The position numbers were made by a program, and so were the translations under genes. 64,000 nucleotides of DNA, from contig NZ_JAQNDL010000001.1 of NCBI RefSeq assembly GCF_028368995.1, positions 1,860,001 through 1,924,000 on the forward strand. The letters run 5' to 3'. Under the pieces are notes generated by a model, which was not told the origin of the DNA, made no database searches, and worked only from the letters and a program-made list of their open reading frames with translations. The DNA is from Nannocystis bainbridge (GTDB lineage: Bacteria > Myxococcota_A > Polyangia > Nannocystales > Nannocystaceae). Positions 55,068 to 63,917 of this stretch are shown here, in pieces (the first letter of the stretch is position 1; each line of letters begins with the position of its first letter).

Positions 55068-55663
55068 CCCGGGGCATCGGTCGCGCGGCGGGCCACCTCA
55101 CCGCGCGACGATGCGAGCGGGGGTTCGGGGCGCCGCAGCGTCCGCGTGCCTCCGTCGGACTGCGACCGTCGAGGAGTCGCCTCGCTGCCCATCGACGGGC
55201 CGGACGGATCACCGGCCTGACGCGGCGCCTCGACCAGCGGCCGCCCACCTCGCCGCGGCCGCTCGCGTCCGGAGGCCTGGCCACGTGCTCCCGGAGGTCG
55301 AGCCGGCGCCCGCGCGACATCATCGTGGTGCACGCCGCGCAGAGCGGCCCGACCGCGAGGCTGTCGCCGACGCGTCGCCGCAGCGGCAGAGCGAGCTCCG
55401 CCTGCGCCATCGTCTGTCTCTTCGGTCATCTCATGACAACGCCGGCCCGGCGGGCGCGGCCATCGCACGCGCGCGGAGGCGGCCCCGCTTGAGCCGGTCT
55501 TGATCCGGCGCGCGCGACGGAGCGCCGCGAGCGGACCTGGCGCGGACCGGACCGCGCCGCGGTCCGGGCGGCGGAGTCGGGCGACGAACGGTTGCGGCGC
55601 GCGCTTTACCCTTATTTTAGGGTGCGGGCCCGGTCGGGCGCTCGTTATTGTTGGAGTGGTCTC
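55068..55663. other. 596-bp gap, no convincing gene
   Basis: Minus-strand frames are open here (one with a 'PLCAAC' Cys pair between 55350 and 55410), but coding evidence is weak and they overlap the antisense of the DUF1348 gene. No repeat array of the GGACATGTCC type. The last 60 bp have lower G+C and probably hold the histidine kinase promoter. Confidence 0.45.
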
Positions 55664-58153
55664 GTGTCCACACTCCTCCCGCCAGAACCGTCCTCCTCCG
55701 TGTTCGCGGAGCTCGAGCGCGTCTCGCCGGTCCTGTTCTCGCTGCTCGAGAGCAGCCCCGATTACGTGACCATGGTCTCGCCCGAGGGCATCATTCGCTT
55801 CACCAACCGGATCTCCCCGCAGCACGCCACGATCGGCCTCATCGGCCGCAGCGTGTTCACCTATCTCGCCTCCGAATCACACGAGGCGGCCCGCGCCTGC
55901 TTTCGCCGGGTCGTCGACACCGCCGAGCCCGGCTTCTTCGAGGCGCTCGCCCCCGTCGGCGGCGAGCTCCGGCGCTACGACACCCGCGTCGGCCCGGTCC
56001 GGAGCGACGGTCGGGTCGTCGCCCTCACCCTCATCGCCAGCGACGTCACCGAGCGCGCGCGGATGGAGCAGCGGCTGCGCGAGCAGCGGGACACCCTCGA
56101 GTTCGCCGCCGCCGCCTCCGGCCTCGGGATGTGGCACCTCGACGTGCACACCCGCGAGCTCGTGTGGGACGCCGAGATGGTGCGGATCCACGGCCGCGGC
56201 GGCCCGCCCGCCGACTACGCCGAGGCGTGCGAATGGATCCACCCCGACGACCGCGCCCGCGTCGACGCCGACGTGCGCCGCAGCCTGATCGTCGGCAGCT
56301 TCCAGGACCTCGAGTACCGCATCGTGCGGGCCAACGGCGCGATCGCGTGGGTGCTCGCCCGCGGCCGGGTGCTGCGCGACGCCCACGGCCGGCCCACGCG
56401 CATGCTCGGCGGCGTCCTCGACATCAGCGAGCGCAAGCGCCAGGAAGAGGCCCTGCGCGCCAGCGAGGAGCGCTACCGGACCTCGATCGCCGCGCTCGAG
56501 GAGGGCATGGTGCTCCAGGGCCGCGACGGCACCATCCACACCTGCAACGCCAGCGCCGAGCGCCTGCTCGGCTTGACGCGCGACCAGATGCTCGGTCGCA
56601 CCTCGCTCGACCCGCGCTGGTATGCGGTCCACGAGGACGGCTCGCCGTTCCCGGGCGAGGCCCACCCCGCGACCGCCACCCTGCAGTCGGGCGAGCCGCT
56701 GTCGGGCGTCATCATGGGCGTGCACAAGCCCGACGGTCAGCTGACCTGGATCTCCATCAACTCGCGGCCGCTGTTCCTCGCCGGCACCCAGCAGCCCAGC
56801 GCCGTCGTCACCTCGTTCTTCGACATCACCGGGCGCAAGCACGCCGAGGCGGAGAACGAGCGGCTCTTGCGGGTCGAGCGGGCCGCCCGCCGCCGCGCCG
56901 TCCTGCTGTCCGAGGCCAGCAAACAGCTCGCGGCCTCGCTCGACGCCATCGACTCGCTCGCGGAGGTCGTCCGCCAATTCGTCCCCGCCGCCGCCGACCT
57001 CGCCGTCGTCGAGCTGCTCGACGAGCGCGGCGAGTTCGGCCCTTCGCACCCCGTCGCCGTCGCCGCCGGGGACCTCGAGCTCGAGGCGAGCTATCACGAG
57101 CTGGTGCGGCGGCGCTGCGACGCCCGCGGCGAGCTGCTCACGCTCGTGAAGCACGGCGAGGTGCGGTTCACGGTCGTGCAGTTCGACGGCCGGACCCCGG
57201 CGCTGCCGGGCATGCCGGGCGGCGAGCCCCTCACCGAGCGCCTGCGCTACCGCTCGACCGTGGTGGTGCCCTTGACGGCCCGTTCGGAGCGGCTCGGCGT
57301 CCTCGTGCTCGGCGCGAGCACGCGGGTCTTCGACGCCGACGACCTCGCGCTGGCCGAGGAGCTGGCGCTGCGGATCGCCCAGGCGCTCGACGTCGCCCGG
57401 CTCTACGGCGAGATGCAGACCGCGCTGCGCAAGCGCGACGAGTTCATCGCCGTCGCCTCGCACGAGCTGCGCACCCCGCTGACGCCGCTGATGCTGCAGC
57501 TCGGCCGGCTCGAGCAGCAGTGCCGCGAGCCCGGCCCGCTGCCCGCCGCGAACATCGCGCCCAAGGTGCACGCTCTCGTGCGCCAGGCCGAGCGGCTGCA
57601 CCGGCTCGTCGAGGGGCTCCTCGACGTCTCGACGATCACCGACGGGCGCTTCGACCTCGTCCCCGAGCGCCTCGACCTCGTCGCGCTCGTGCGCGAGACC
57701 ACCGACGGCTTCGCCGAGCAGCTCGCCCGCGCCGGCTGCCCGATCCACCTCGACATGCCGGCGTGCATCGAAGGTCACTGGGACCGCACCCGCGTCGAGC
57801 AGATCGTCCGCAACCTGCTGTCCAACGCCCTCAAGTACGGCGCCGGCAAGCCGATCGACATCGGCCTGGTGACCGGGCCCCAGCACGTGGTCCTGTCGGT
57901 GCGCGACCGCGGGATCGGCATCTCGCTCGCGGACCAGGCCCGCGTGTTCCAGCGGTTCGAGCGCGCGGTGTCCGGCCGCCACTACGGCGGCTTCGGCGTC
58001 GGCCTATGGGTCACGCGCCACGCCGCCGAGGCCATGGGCGGCTCGGTCAGCGTCGAGAGCGTGCCCGACGTGGGCTCGACCTTCCACGTCCGCCTGCCGC
58101 ACCACGCCCCGCCGGTCACCGCCATCGCCCTGCCCGCCGCACCGTCGCCCTGA
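55664..58153 (+). CDS. PAS-domain sensor histidine kinase
   Basis: 829 residues from GTG 55664 (GGAG eight bases upstream). Three PAS domains: about 25-145 ('LFSLLESSPDYVTMVSPEGIIRFTN'), about 150-265 ('MWHLDVHTRELVWDAEM', with PAC 'GVLDISERKRQEE'), and about 270-395 ('DGTIHTCNASAERLLGL', 'FFDITGRKHAEAE'). A GAF-like region follows (about 410-575). HisKA has His600 ('ASHELRTPLTPL'); the ATPase has 'NLLSNALKYG', 'DRGIGIS' and 'GFGVGLWV'. No membrane segment, so a cytosolic sensor. No response regulator is adjacent. Confidence 0.93.
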   Translation: MSTLLPPEPSSSVFAELERVSPVLFSLLESSPDYVTMVSPEGIIRFTNRISPQHATIGLIGRSVFTYLASESHEAARACFRRVVDTAEPGFFEALAPVGGELRRYDTRVGPVRSDGRVVALTLIASDVTERARMEQRLREQRDTLEFAAAASGLGMWHLDVHTRELVWDAEMVRIHGRGGPPADYAEACEWIHPDDRARVDADVRRSLIVGSFQDLEYRIVRANGAIAWVLARGRVLRDAHGRPTRMLGGVLDISERKRQEEALRASEERYRTSIAALEEGMVLQGRDGTIHTCNASAERLLGLTRDQMLGRTSLDPRWYAVHEDGSPFPGEAHPATATLQSGEPLSGVIMGVHKPDGQLTWISINSRPLFLAGTQQPSAVVTSFFDITGRKHAEAENERLLRVERAARRRAVLLSEASKQLAASLDAIDSLAEVVRQFVPAAADLAVVELLDERGEFGPSHPVAVAAGDLELEASYHELVRRRCDARGELLTLVKHGEVRFTVVQFDGRTPALPGMPGGEPLTERLRYRSTVVVPLTARSERLGVLVLGASTRVFDADDLALAEELALRIAQALDVARLYGEMQTALRKRDEFIAVASHELRTPLTPLMLQLGRLEQQCREPGPLPAANIAPKVHALVRQAERLHRLVEGLLDVSTITDGRFDLVPERLDLVALVRETTDGFAEQLARAGCPIHLDMPACIEGHWDRTRVEQIVRNLLSNALKYGAGKPIDIGLVTGPQHVVLSVRDRGIGISLADQARVFQRFERAVSGRHYGGFGVGLWVTRHAAEAMGGSVSVESVPDVGSTFHVRLPHHAPPVTAIALPAAPSP

Positions 58154-58159
58154 CGCGAT

Positions 58160-58412
58160 GCTCGAATCACCACACCCGCCTCGCATGGACGCGCCCGCCA
58201 ATCCCGACACCCCGCCTCCCCTCTGCCAGAGAATCACCCCACTCCCCCTCATCGCTCGGCCACGAATCGCTACACCACATCCTCGCTCTACCCTAGGATC
58301 ACCCCACTCCGCCTCCTCGCCCCGCCCACGAATCACTACACCCCGCCTCATTCTACCCGCGAATCACCACACTCCGCCGCCTCGCCGCGCCCGTGCCGGG
58401 CGGCGAATCACT
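58160..58412. repeat. GAATCAC array of about 33-bp units between convergent genes
   Basis: GAATCAC or close variants at 58164, 58199, 58231, 58264, 58296, 58330, 58361 and 58405 (spacing mostly 31-35 bp), each followed by CACACCCCGCCTC-like sequence. The last unit contains the stop codon of the symporter gene. Confidence 0.75.
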
Positions 58413-60246
58413 CGACCCGCGACCGCCGCGACCACACCACCAGCGCCGCCGAGACCACCAGCGCCGCGATCGCCCCCACCCGCCCCTCGCCGGGCAGCGG
58501 GAACAGCACCCGCACCGCCCCGTAGAGCGCGAGGTACAGCGCCAGCCCGTCGCGCAGCACGTGCCCGAGCGCGCGCGCCAGCGCCTGCCGCGGAGCGCGT
58601 GGGTCCTCGCCCGCGGCGCTCGCCGTGCAGCCCCAGAAGCCTGGCGGGCGCGCGCGGCGGAAGAACTCGACCCGCGCCCCGACCTCCGTCGGCTTCGTGA
58701 ACAGGGCCACCAGGATCGTGACCGTCGTCGAGCTCACCGCCATCACAGCCAGGCGCCAGTGCGCGTCCTCGGACCACGCCAGCAGCGCGGGCGCCAGCAC
58801 CAGGCTGACCGCGATCGCCGCGAACTCGCACCACAGATTGATGCGCTCCCACAGCCAGCGCAGGATCAGCACGGCGCCGATCCCCGCCCCGAACAGCAGG
58901 CTCACGTGCCACGCCGACTGGATCGATCCCACCTTCGCCGCCAGGATCAACGCCACCACCAGCAGCCCCACGTTGGCCGCCCGGGCCACCCACACCAGCT
59001 CGCGGCCGGACGGCTTGCGCCCGCGCAGCGCCTCGCACCACAAGCGGCCGTAGACGTCGTGGCTCCAATAGCTCGCGCCCCAGTTGAGGTGCGTATCGAT
59101 CGTCGACGCCAGCGCCGCCAGCATCGCCACCAGCATCAGCCCGCGCGCCCCCGGCGACAGCAGCAGGTCGATGCCTTGCACGAACGTCTGCTCGCGCGCG
59201 GCGACATCGACCGGGCCTGGCCCCGGGGGCAGCAGCACCAGCAGCCCGAGCGCCGTGATCACCCAGGGCACGCTGCGGATCACGATCTGCAGCCACGCGA
59301 ACAGCAGCCCCGCGCGGCGGGCCTCGGTCTCGTCGGTGCAGGCCATGCAGCGCTGGGCCAGGTAGCCGGTGCCGTCGGCGCTGGCCTGGAACAGCCACGG
59401 CAGCACCAGCACCACCAGCAGCGCCGGGCCGATCTCCTCACCTGGCCAAAGGGACAGCCACGCCGTCGCCTGCGCCTCGCCGTGGTGGGCCACCAGCGCC
59501 GCGGTGATGCCCGACGGCCCGCCGGCCGCCACCAGCACCGCCCCGGCGTACAGCGCCGTGCCGATCAACATGATCGCCAGCTGGACCACGTCGGTCGCGA
59601 CCACCGCCCGCAGCCCGCCGGTCAGCGAGTACAGCGCCGTGAACCCGAGCAGCACGACGAGGCTCAGCAGCGCGTCGGCGCCGGCGACCTCGGGTGACGC
59701 CCCACCGACAGCCACGAACCCTCCGCCGAACGCCCCCACCAGCGTCACCCATGGCTGGAACCACGCCTCGGGCAGCCACGCGTGCCACGGCATGAACACC
59801 TCGGTGAAGCGGACCGCGCCGACGACCACCATCGCCAGGGCCGCCCCGTTGAGCACCCCGCCGTAGTAGAGCGCCTTGCAGGCGCGCAGCGCCAGCGCCC
59901 CGCGGCCGCCGTAGCGCAGCTCGACCAGCTCCGCGTCGGTCACCACCTGCGCCCGCCGCCACGGCCCGGCGAACACGTACGCCAGCAGCAGGAACGACAG
60001 CCCGTAGATCCACAGCAGCCACAGCTGCGACAGCCCGCCGGCCGCCACCAGCCCGGTGACGAGCAGCGGGGTGTCGGCGGCGAACTGCGTCGCGGCCATG
60101 CTCGCGCCCGCTTGCCAGCCGCGCAGGGTGCGGCCGGCCAGGAAGAACTCGCCGAGATCGCGCGAGGCCAGCCGGCGCGCCCGCAGGCCCGCGCTCACCG
60201 AGTAGGCGACGAAGGCGAGGACGAGGACGAGGTCGAGCACGCGCAC
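58408..60246 (-). CDS. Sodium:solute symporter (SSS family)
   Basis: 612 residues with about 13 membrane helices. The SSS fold is shown by 'FFLAGRTLRGWQAGASMAATQFAADTPL', 'YSLTGGLRAVVATDVVQLAIML' and 'LASTIDTHLNWGASYWSHDVYGRL', the Ser/Thr-Asp region around the sodium site. GTG 60246 (a second GTG at 60240) gives the short N-terminal tail usual for the family. Divergent from the PAS-STAS gene. Substrate not identifiable. Confidence 0.92.
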   Translation of the reverse strand: MRVLDLVLVLAFVAYSVSAGLRARRLASRDLGEFFLAGRTLRGWQAGASMAATQFAADTPLLVTGLVAAGGLSQLWLLWIYGLSFLLLAYVFAGPWRRAQVVTDAELVELRYGGRGALALRACKALYYGGVLNGAALAMVVVGAVRFTEVFMPWHAWLPEAWFQPWVTLVGAFGGGFVAVGGASPEVAGADALLSLVVLLGFTALYSLTGGLRAVVATDVVQLAIMLIGTALYAGAVLVAAGGPSGITAALVAHHGEAQATAWLSLWPGEEIGPALLVVLVLPWLFQASADGTGYLAQRCMACTDETEARRAGLLFAWLQIVIRSVPWVITALGLLVLLPPGPGPVDVAAREQTFVQGIDLLLSPGARGLMLVAMLAALASTIDTHLNWGASYWSHDVYGRLWCEALRGRKPSGRELVWVARAANVGLLVVALILAAKVGSIQSAWHVSLLFGAGIGAVLILRWLWERINLWCEFAAIAVSLVLAPALLAWSEDAHWRLAVMAVSSTTVTILVALFTKPTEVGARVEFFRRARPPGFWGCTASAAGEDPRAPRQALARALGHVLRDGLALYLALYGAVRVLFPLPGEGRVGAIAALVVSAALVVWSRRSRVE

Positions 60247-60342
60247 GAGGGTTTGGTCCGGGCCGCCCGCCCGAGCAACCCGCTGCACACCGGACCAGCG
60301 CGCTGAGCCGCGGGCGCGAGTTGCGATACAGTCGCCGCGCGC

Positions 60343-61203
60343 ATGACCGACCCCGCCGAGACCCCGCCCGCCGAGCTCGCGCGCCTGCGTCGGCGCGTCG
60401 CCGAGCTCGAGGCCGAGGCCGCGGCGCTGCGGGCCAGCGAGGCCGAGCTGCGGGCCATGTTCGCCGGGATGACCGACGCCGTGCTGATCGTCGACCGCGA
60501 CGGCCGCTACCTGCGGCTGCCGGAGACCGCCCCCGGCTCGCGCTACAAGCCCGCGCCGGAGTTCCTCGGCAAGACCATGCACGAGGTCATGCCGCCGGCC
60601 CAGGCCGACATGTTCCTCGCCGACATCCGCCAGGCCCTCGGCGAGGGCCGCGTCATCAACACCGTCTACAGCCGCACGATCGCCGGCGAAGAGCTGTGGT
60701 TCAGCGCCAACGCCTCCCCGCTGACCACCAACTCGGTGCTCGTGGTCGCCCGCGACATCACCGACCAGGTCCGCCACGAGCAGGCCCTGCGCGACAACCT
60801 GCGCCAGCAACAGCTGCTGCGCGAGCACGAGTCCGCGCTGCTGCGGCTGTCGGCCCCGCTGATCCCGATCCGCGACGACATCCTCGTCATGCCGATGATC
60901 GGCCGCCTCGACGCCGCCCGCCTCGACCAGGCGCTGGAGACCCTCTTGCAAGGCCTCGCGTCCGCGCGCGCCCGGGTGGCGATCGTCGACCTCACCGGCG
61001 TCGCCGAGATCGACGAGGCCGCCGCCGCCGGCCTGGCCCGCACCGCCCGCGCCGCCGGCCTGCTCGGCGCCCGCCTGGTGTGGACCGGCCTGCGCCCCGC
61101 CGTCGCCGCCGCGCTGGCGTCCCTGGCCATCGAGCCGACCGGCATCGCAGTCCGCGCGACCCTGCAGGACGCCGTCCGCGAAGCCACCGCCGGCCGCGCC
61201 TGA
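60343..61203 (+). CDS. PAS-STAS (RsbR-like) signalling protein
   Basis: 286 residues. A coiled-coil N-terminus (about 10-35) leads to a PAS domain (about 36-150; 'MFAGMTDAVLIVDRDGRYLRL', 'VVARDITDQVRHEQ'), then a STAS domain (about 170-280; 'LIPIRDDILVMPMIGRLDAARLDQALETLL', 'VAIVDLTGVAEIDEAAAAGL'). The Ser/Thr of RsbR-type STAS phosphorylation lies around 'DLTG'. TACAGT (60327) ends 10 bases before the ATG. Probably part of a partner-switching or stressosome-type pathway; partners are not in the window. Confidence 0.88.
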   Translation: MTDPAETPPAELARLRRRVAELEAEAAALRASEAELRAMFAGMTDAVLIVDRDGRYLRLPETAPGSRYKPAPEFLGKTMHEVMPPAQADMFLADIRQALGEGRVINTVYSRTIAGEELWFSANASPLTTNSVLVVARDITDQVRHEQALRDNLRQQQLLREHESALLRLSAPLIPIRDDILVMPMIGRLDAARLDQALETLLQGLASARARVAIVDLTGVAEIDEAAAAGLARTARAAGLLGARLVWTGLRPAVAAALASLAIEPTGIAVRATLQDAVREATAGRA

Positions 61204-61224
61204 GCTTCTCGTTTGGAAAGAAAG

Positions 61225-61307
61225 GCCATGTCCTCTCGGGCATGCCCTTGCAGACATGTACTATCGGGCATGACCTCGCGGACATGCCCTTCAAAACATG
61301 TCCGATT
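61225..61307. repeat. GGACATGTCC 14-bp-pitch array, array 16
   Basis: Six cores at 61227, 61241, 61255, 61269, 61283 and 61297, all exactly 14 bp apart. Between convergent ends 61203(+) and 61317(-). Confidence 0.85.
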
Positions 61308-61316
61308 CGCCTGACT

Positions 61317-61790
61317 TCACCCGTGGGCGAAGAAGTGGCGCAGCTGGATGTCGGCGTCGTCGACCGCGCGGTGCGGCAGGTCGACGCGGAAGATCCGGCC
61401 GCGGGCCTCGAACCACGACGACGCGCACACCGCCTTGAAGCCGAACGGGTTGTCGCCGAGGAAGGTCCACGCGTACCAGACGACCCATGGCCAGTCGAAC
61501 GCCGCCGGGCGGGCGATGAAGCTGGCCCGCCGCTCGCGGTGCGGCAGCGTCCATTCGGCGAACCGGCGCATCGCCTCCGCGGGCGGCAGGCCGTCCTTCT
61601 GGGCCCGCGCGAACGACCCGCGGCTGGCCCGCACCGCCTCCCCGATCGGCGCGATCAGGACCTCGAAGCGATCGATCACCCCGCGCTCCGGCGTGCCGAC
61701 GACCGCGCCCAATTCGGTGAGCGAGTGATGGCCGAGGATCGGCCCCGAGGTCTCGACGTCGACCATGATCCACGGTCGGTCGCGGCTCAT
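61317..61790 (-). CDS. DnaQ-fold 3'-5' exonuclease-like protein
   Basis: 157 residues. Exo I is 'IMVDVETSGPI' (DxE), Exo II-like Asp in 'FDWPWVVWYAW', and a late 'HRAVDDADIQLRHFF' with H-x4-D. Shorter than typical DnaQ proteins. Its ATG overlaps the stop of the preceding exonuclease gene by four bases, so the two form a coupled pair. Confidence 0.82.
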   Translation of the reverse strand: MSRDRPWIMVDVETSGPILGHHSLTELGAVVGTPERGVIDRFEVLIAPIGEAVRASRGSFARAQKDGLPPAEAMRRFAEWTLPHRERRASFIARPAAFDWPWVVWYAWTFLGDNPFGFKAVCASSWFEARGRIFRVDLPHRAVDDADIQLRHFFAHG

Positions 61791-62362
61791 CGCGGCCTCC
61801 GGGCCCCGCGCGCCGGGATCGCCGCGCGGCCGAGCGCGTACGGCAGCAGGCGGGCGATGTTCCGCGCGTCGTCGATGCCGCGGTGGTGCGTCCCGGTCGG
61901 CTCGAGCCCGACGCGGCGCAGCGCCCCGTAGGTGCCGCTCTGGGCCTCGCCGGCGGCCCGGGCGAACGCCTCCTTGAGGTTCAGGTGGCCCGGCCCGAGC
62001 GGCGCGCGCACGCCGGCGCGCCGGGCGTCCCGCGCCAGTTGGTTGCGGTCGTAGCCGCCCCACGAGCAGAACAGCGCGCCCTGCCCGAACGCGGCCAGCT
62101 TCGGCGCGACCGCGCGGAACGGCGGCGCGCCGGCCACGTCGGCCTGGGTGATCGTCGTCAGCTCGACGCAGAACGGCGACAGCCGTGGGTGCACCCGCGG
62201 GCGCACGAAGGTCTGGAATTCGGCGATCGGCGCCAGCGTGGCCGCGTCGACCAGGACGGCGCCGATCTCGATGATCTCGCTCTCCTCGCGCGGCACGGCG
62301 CCTTGATCGTCGCAGGTCGCCTCGAGGTCGACGACGAGGTAGCGGTGGATGGTCTCGGACAT
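61787..62362 (-). CDS. ERI1/KapD-like 3'-5' exonuclease
   Basis: 191 residues. 'LVVDLEATCDD' carries Exo I, 'EIIEIGAVLVDAATL', 'FVRPRVHPRLSPFCVELTTITQADV', 'SWGGYDRNQL' carries Exo II Asp, and 'HRGIDDARNIARL' gives H-x4-D. This is the ERI1/KapD subgroup, some of which act on structured RNA ends. Coupled with the second, shorter exonuclease. Confidence 0.9.
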   Translation of the reverse strand: MSETIHRYLVVDLEATCDDQGAVPREESEIIEIGAVLVDAATLAPIAEFQTFVRPRVHPRLSPFCVELTTITQADVAGAPPFRAVAPKLAAFGQGALFCSWGGYDRNQLARDARRAGVRAPLGPGHLNLKEAFARAAGEAQSGTYGALRRVGLEPTGTHHRGIDDARNIARLLPYALGRAAIPARGARRPR

Positions 62363-62407
62363 GGTGTTACGGGCTGCGCGGTGGCAAAGCTTCCTTTCGC
62401 GGCCAGG

Positions 62408-62413
62408 TATAGT
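62408..62413 (+). promoter_or_regulatory. TATAGT -10 element, probably leaderless start
   Basis: TATAGT ends six bases before the GTG at 62420, so the transcript would start at the GTG. Confidence 0.45.
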
Positions 62414-62419
62414 GTCGGC

Positions 62420-63412
62420 GTGGCCGACGAGGGCGGACAGGATTCCGGACAAGCCGCGGGCTTCACCTGGGGCGACCTGCTGGCGGCGCTGATCGAGGAG
62501 CACGGCACGCTCGCCGCGGTCGCGTGGAAGTTGATCGAGCAGGCGCCCGGCGACGACGTGGCGTCGATCGAGCGCGCGCTGCGGCGGCTGCGGCGGCGCG
62601 GCCAGCTCGACGGCGGGATCTGGGGCCAGCGCCTGCTGCGGGTGTTCGGGGTGCCGACGTCGGTCGAGTCGCGGGTGCGCTGGATGGGCCTCTATCACAG
62701 CCCGTTCGGCGACCTGCCGCTGCCGCTGTGCGTCGATCAGCTGCGGCTGTGGGACCGGCCGCCGGTGTCGACCTCGCGCGCGCGCGTGTGGCTGCATCTC
62801 GGCCACGCCAGCTGTGCGCTGCGGGCCCGCGGGCTCGACGAGGCGAGCGCCCAGCTGACGAAGGCCAGCGCCGCGCTGGCCGGCCTGGCCGGCCACGACG
62901 ACGCCCGCGTCGAGCTGGCGCTGGTCCAGGCCTACGCCACCAGCCAGCGCGGCGAGCCGGTCCACCCGGCCCTCGACGCCGCCCAGAAAATGCTGGCGAC
63001 GGCCACGCTCGCGCCCGCCGACGCGGCCTGCTTCCACGCGCGCCTGCTCGACCAGCGCGCCTATCAATGCAACCGCGCCGGCGAGCACGCGGCCGCGCTG
63101 GCGCTGTTCGAGGCGCTGCCCACCATCGATGTCCATCCATTCGCCAGCTACCGCCGCGACGCCGGGCTGGCGTTCGGCTACCTCCGCGCCGGCCGCCCCG
63201 ACGAGGCGCTGCGCCTGGCCCTGCGAGCCTGCGAGCACGCGGGCGACGGCGGCTACACCCGCCTGCGGGCGATGGGCCTGCTGCTGGTCGCGCGCATCCA
63301 GGGCTCGCCCGCGGGTGACGGCGCCCGGGCCCGCGCCCACGCGATCGCCGGGCGCCTCGGCGACCACGAGCTGCTGGCCCGCGTCGAACGCCAGCAGCGC
63401 CGCGAGGCGTGA
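62420..63412 (+). CDS. Helical repeat protein with N-terminal winged-helix-like segment
   Basis: 330 residues from GTG 62420 (GTG 62414 possible). The first 90 ('TWGDLLAALIEEHGTLAAVAWKLIEQ', 'SIERALRRLRRRGQLDGGIWGQRLLRVFGVP') look like a winged helix, and the rest is TPR-like ('ALFEALPTIDVHPFASYRRDAGLAFGYLRAGRPDEALRLALRACEH'). Divergent from the exonuclease pair. Function unknown. Its stop codon starts the next repeat array (TGAATCATGG). Confidence 0.82.
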   Translation: MADEGGQDSGQAAGFTWGDLLAALIEEHGTLAAVAWKLIEQAPGDDVASIERALRRLRRRGQLDGGIWGQRLLRVFGVPTSVESRVRWMGLYHSPFGDLPLPLCVDQLRLWDRPPVSTSRARVWLHLGHASCALRARGLDEASAQLTKASAALAGLAGHDDARVELALVQAYATSQRGEPVHPALDAAQKMLATATLAPADAACFHARLLDQRAYQCNRAGEHAAALALFEALPTIDVHPFASYRRDAGLAFGYLRAGRPDEALRLALRACEHAGDGGYTRLRAMGLLLVARIQGSPAGDGARARAHAIAGRLGDHELLARVERQQRREA

Positions 63413-63545
63413 ATCATGGTGACGCGCGCAAGCGCGTGAATCACCGCAGCAGCGAGGAGCGCATCACAGCACTATGAGCATCACCGCGGCGGCGAAGCGA
63501 CGCGGAGTGATGCATACAGCGCCGCGAGGATCACCGCGCGAGGTC
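63410..63545. repeat. Degenerate GTGAATCAC array after a stop codon
   Basis: GTGAATCA/ATCAC/GTGATG units at about 63412, 63437, 63465, 63480, 63506 and 63530. Between convergent gene ends. Confidence 0.6.
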
Positions 63546-63751
63546 GATCGCCACGACGAGCCGCCTTCTCGCTCGCCGTCCAGGAACTCCTCGCGGTCCG
63601 GCCCCTTCACGATCGCCTTCACCTCGGCCGGCCAGCCCTCGAGCTTCGCCTCCAGCGCCGCGCCCTCGGTATGGGCCTGCCGCAACAGCTCGAGCCGGGC
63701 GTCCAGCTCCTCGCGCGAATCGAGCCGGTCGTACTGATCGATGCCGTCCAT
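63464..63751 (-). CDS. Hypothetical helical protein (95 aa), repeat-derived tail
   Basis: The first 63 residues are strongly coding-like and helical ('YDRLDSREELDARLELLRQAHTEGAALEAKLEGWPAEVKAIVKGPDREEFLDG'). The same frame stays open upstream of ATG 63751 to a stop at 63918 with plausible protein ('RGRLEWAGRAREQGGW'), so the true start or a frameshift may lie upstream. The last 30 codons are inside the GTGAATCAC array. Family not recognised. Confidence 0.5.
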   Translation of the reverse strand: MDGIDQYDRLDSREELDARLELLRQAHTEGAALEAKLEGWPAEVKAIVKGPDREEFLDGEREGGSSWRSTSRGDPRGAVCITPRRFAAAVMLIVL

Positions 63752-63917
63752 GAAGGCGTTCAGCCGGGCCTGGTACGAAAGAGTCCGCCCCGGCGACGCG
63801 GCACCCGACGGCTGGCTTTGCCACCCGCCCTGCTCCCGCGCCCGTCCTGCCCACTCCAGCCGCCCCCGTGCGCAGCGCTTCAGGCGGAGGACGCTCGCTC
63901 GCCACGAGCGCTCGCGC

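Noticed and set aside
42685..61310. Recurring short peptides of the form M-(S/P)-x-R-T-C-P-x-x-H-V
   Set aside because: They are translations of the 14-bp palindrome arrays (three units make 42 bp or 14 codons), not genes.
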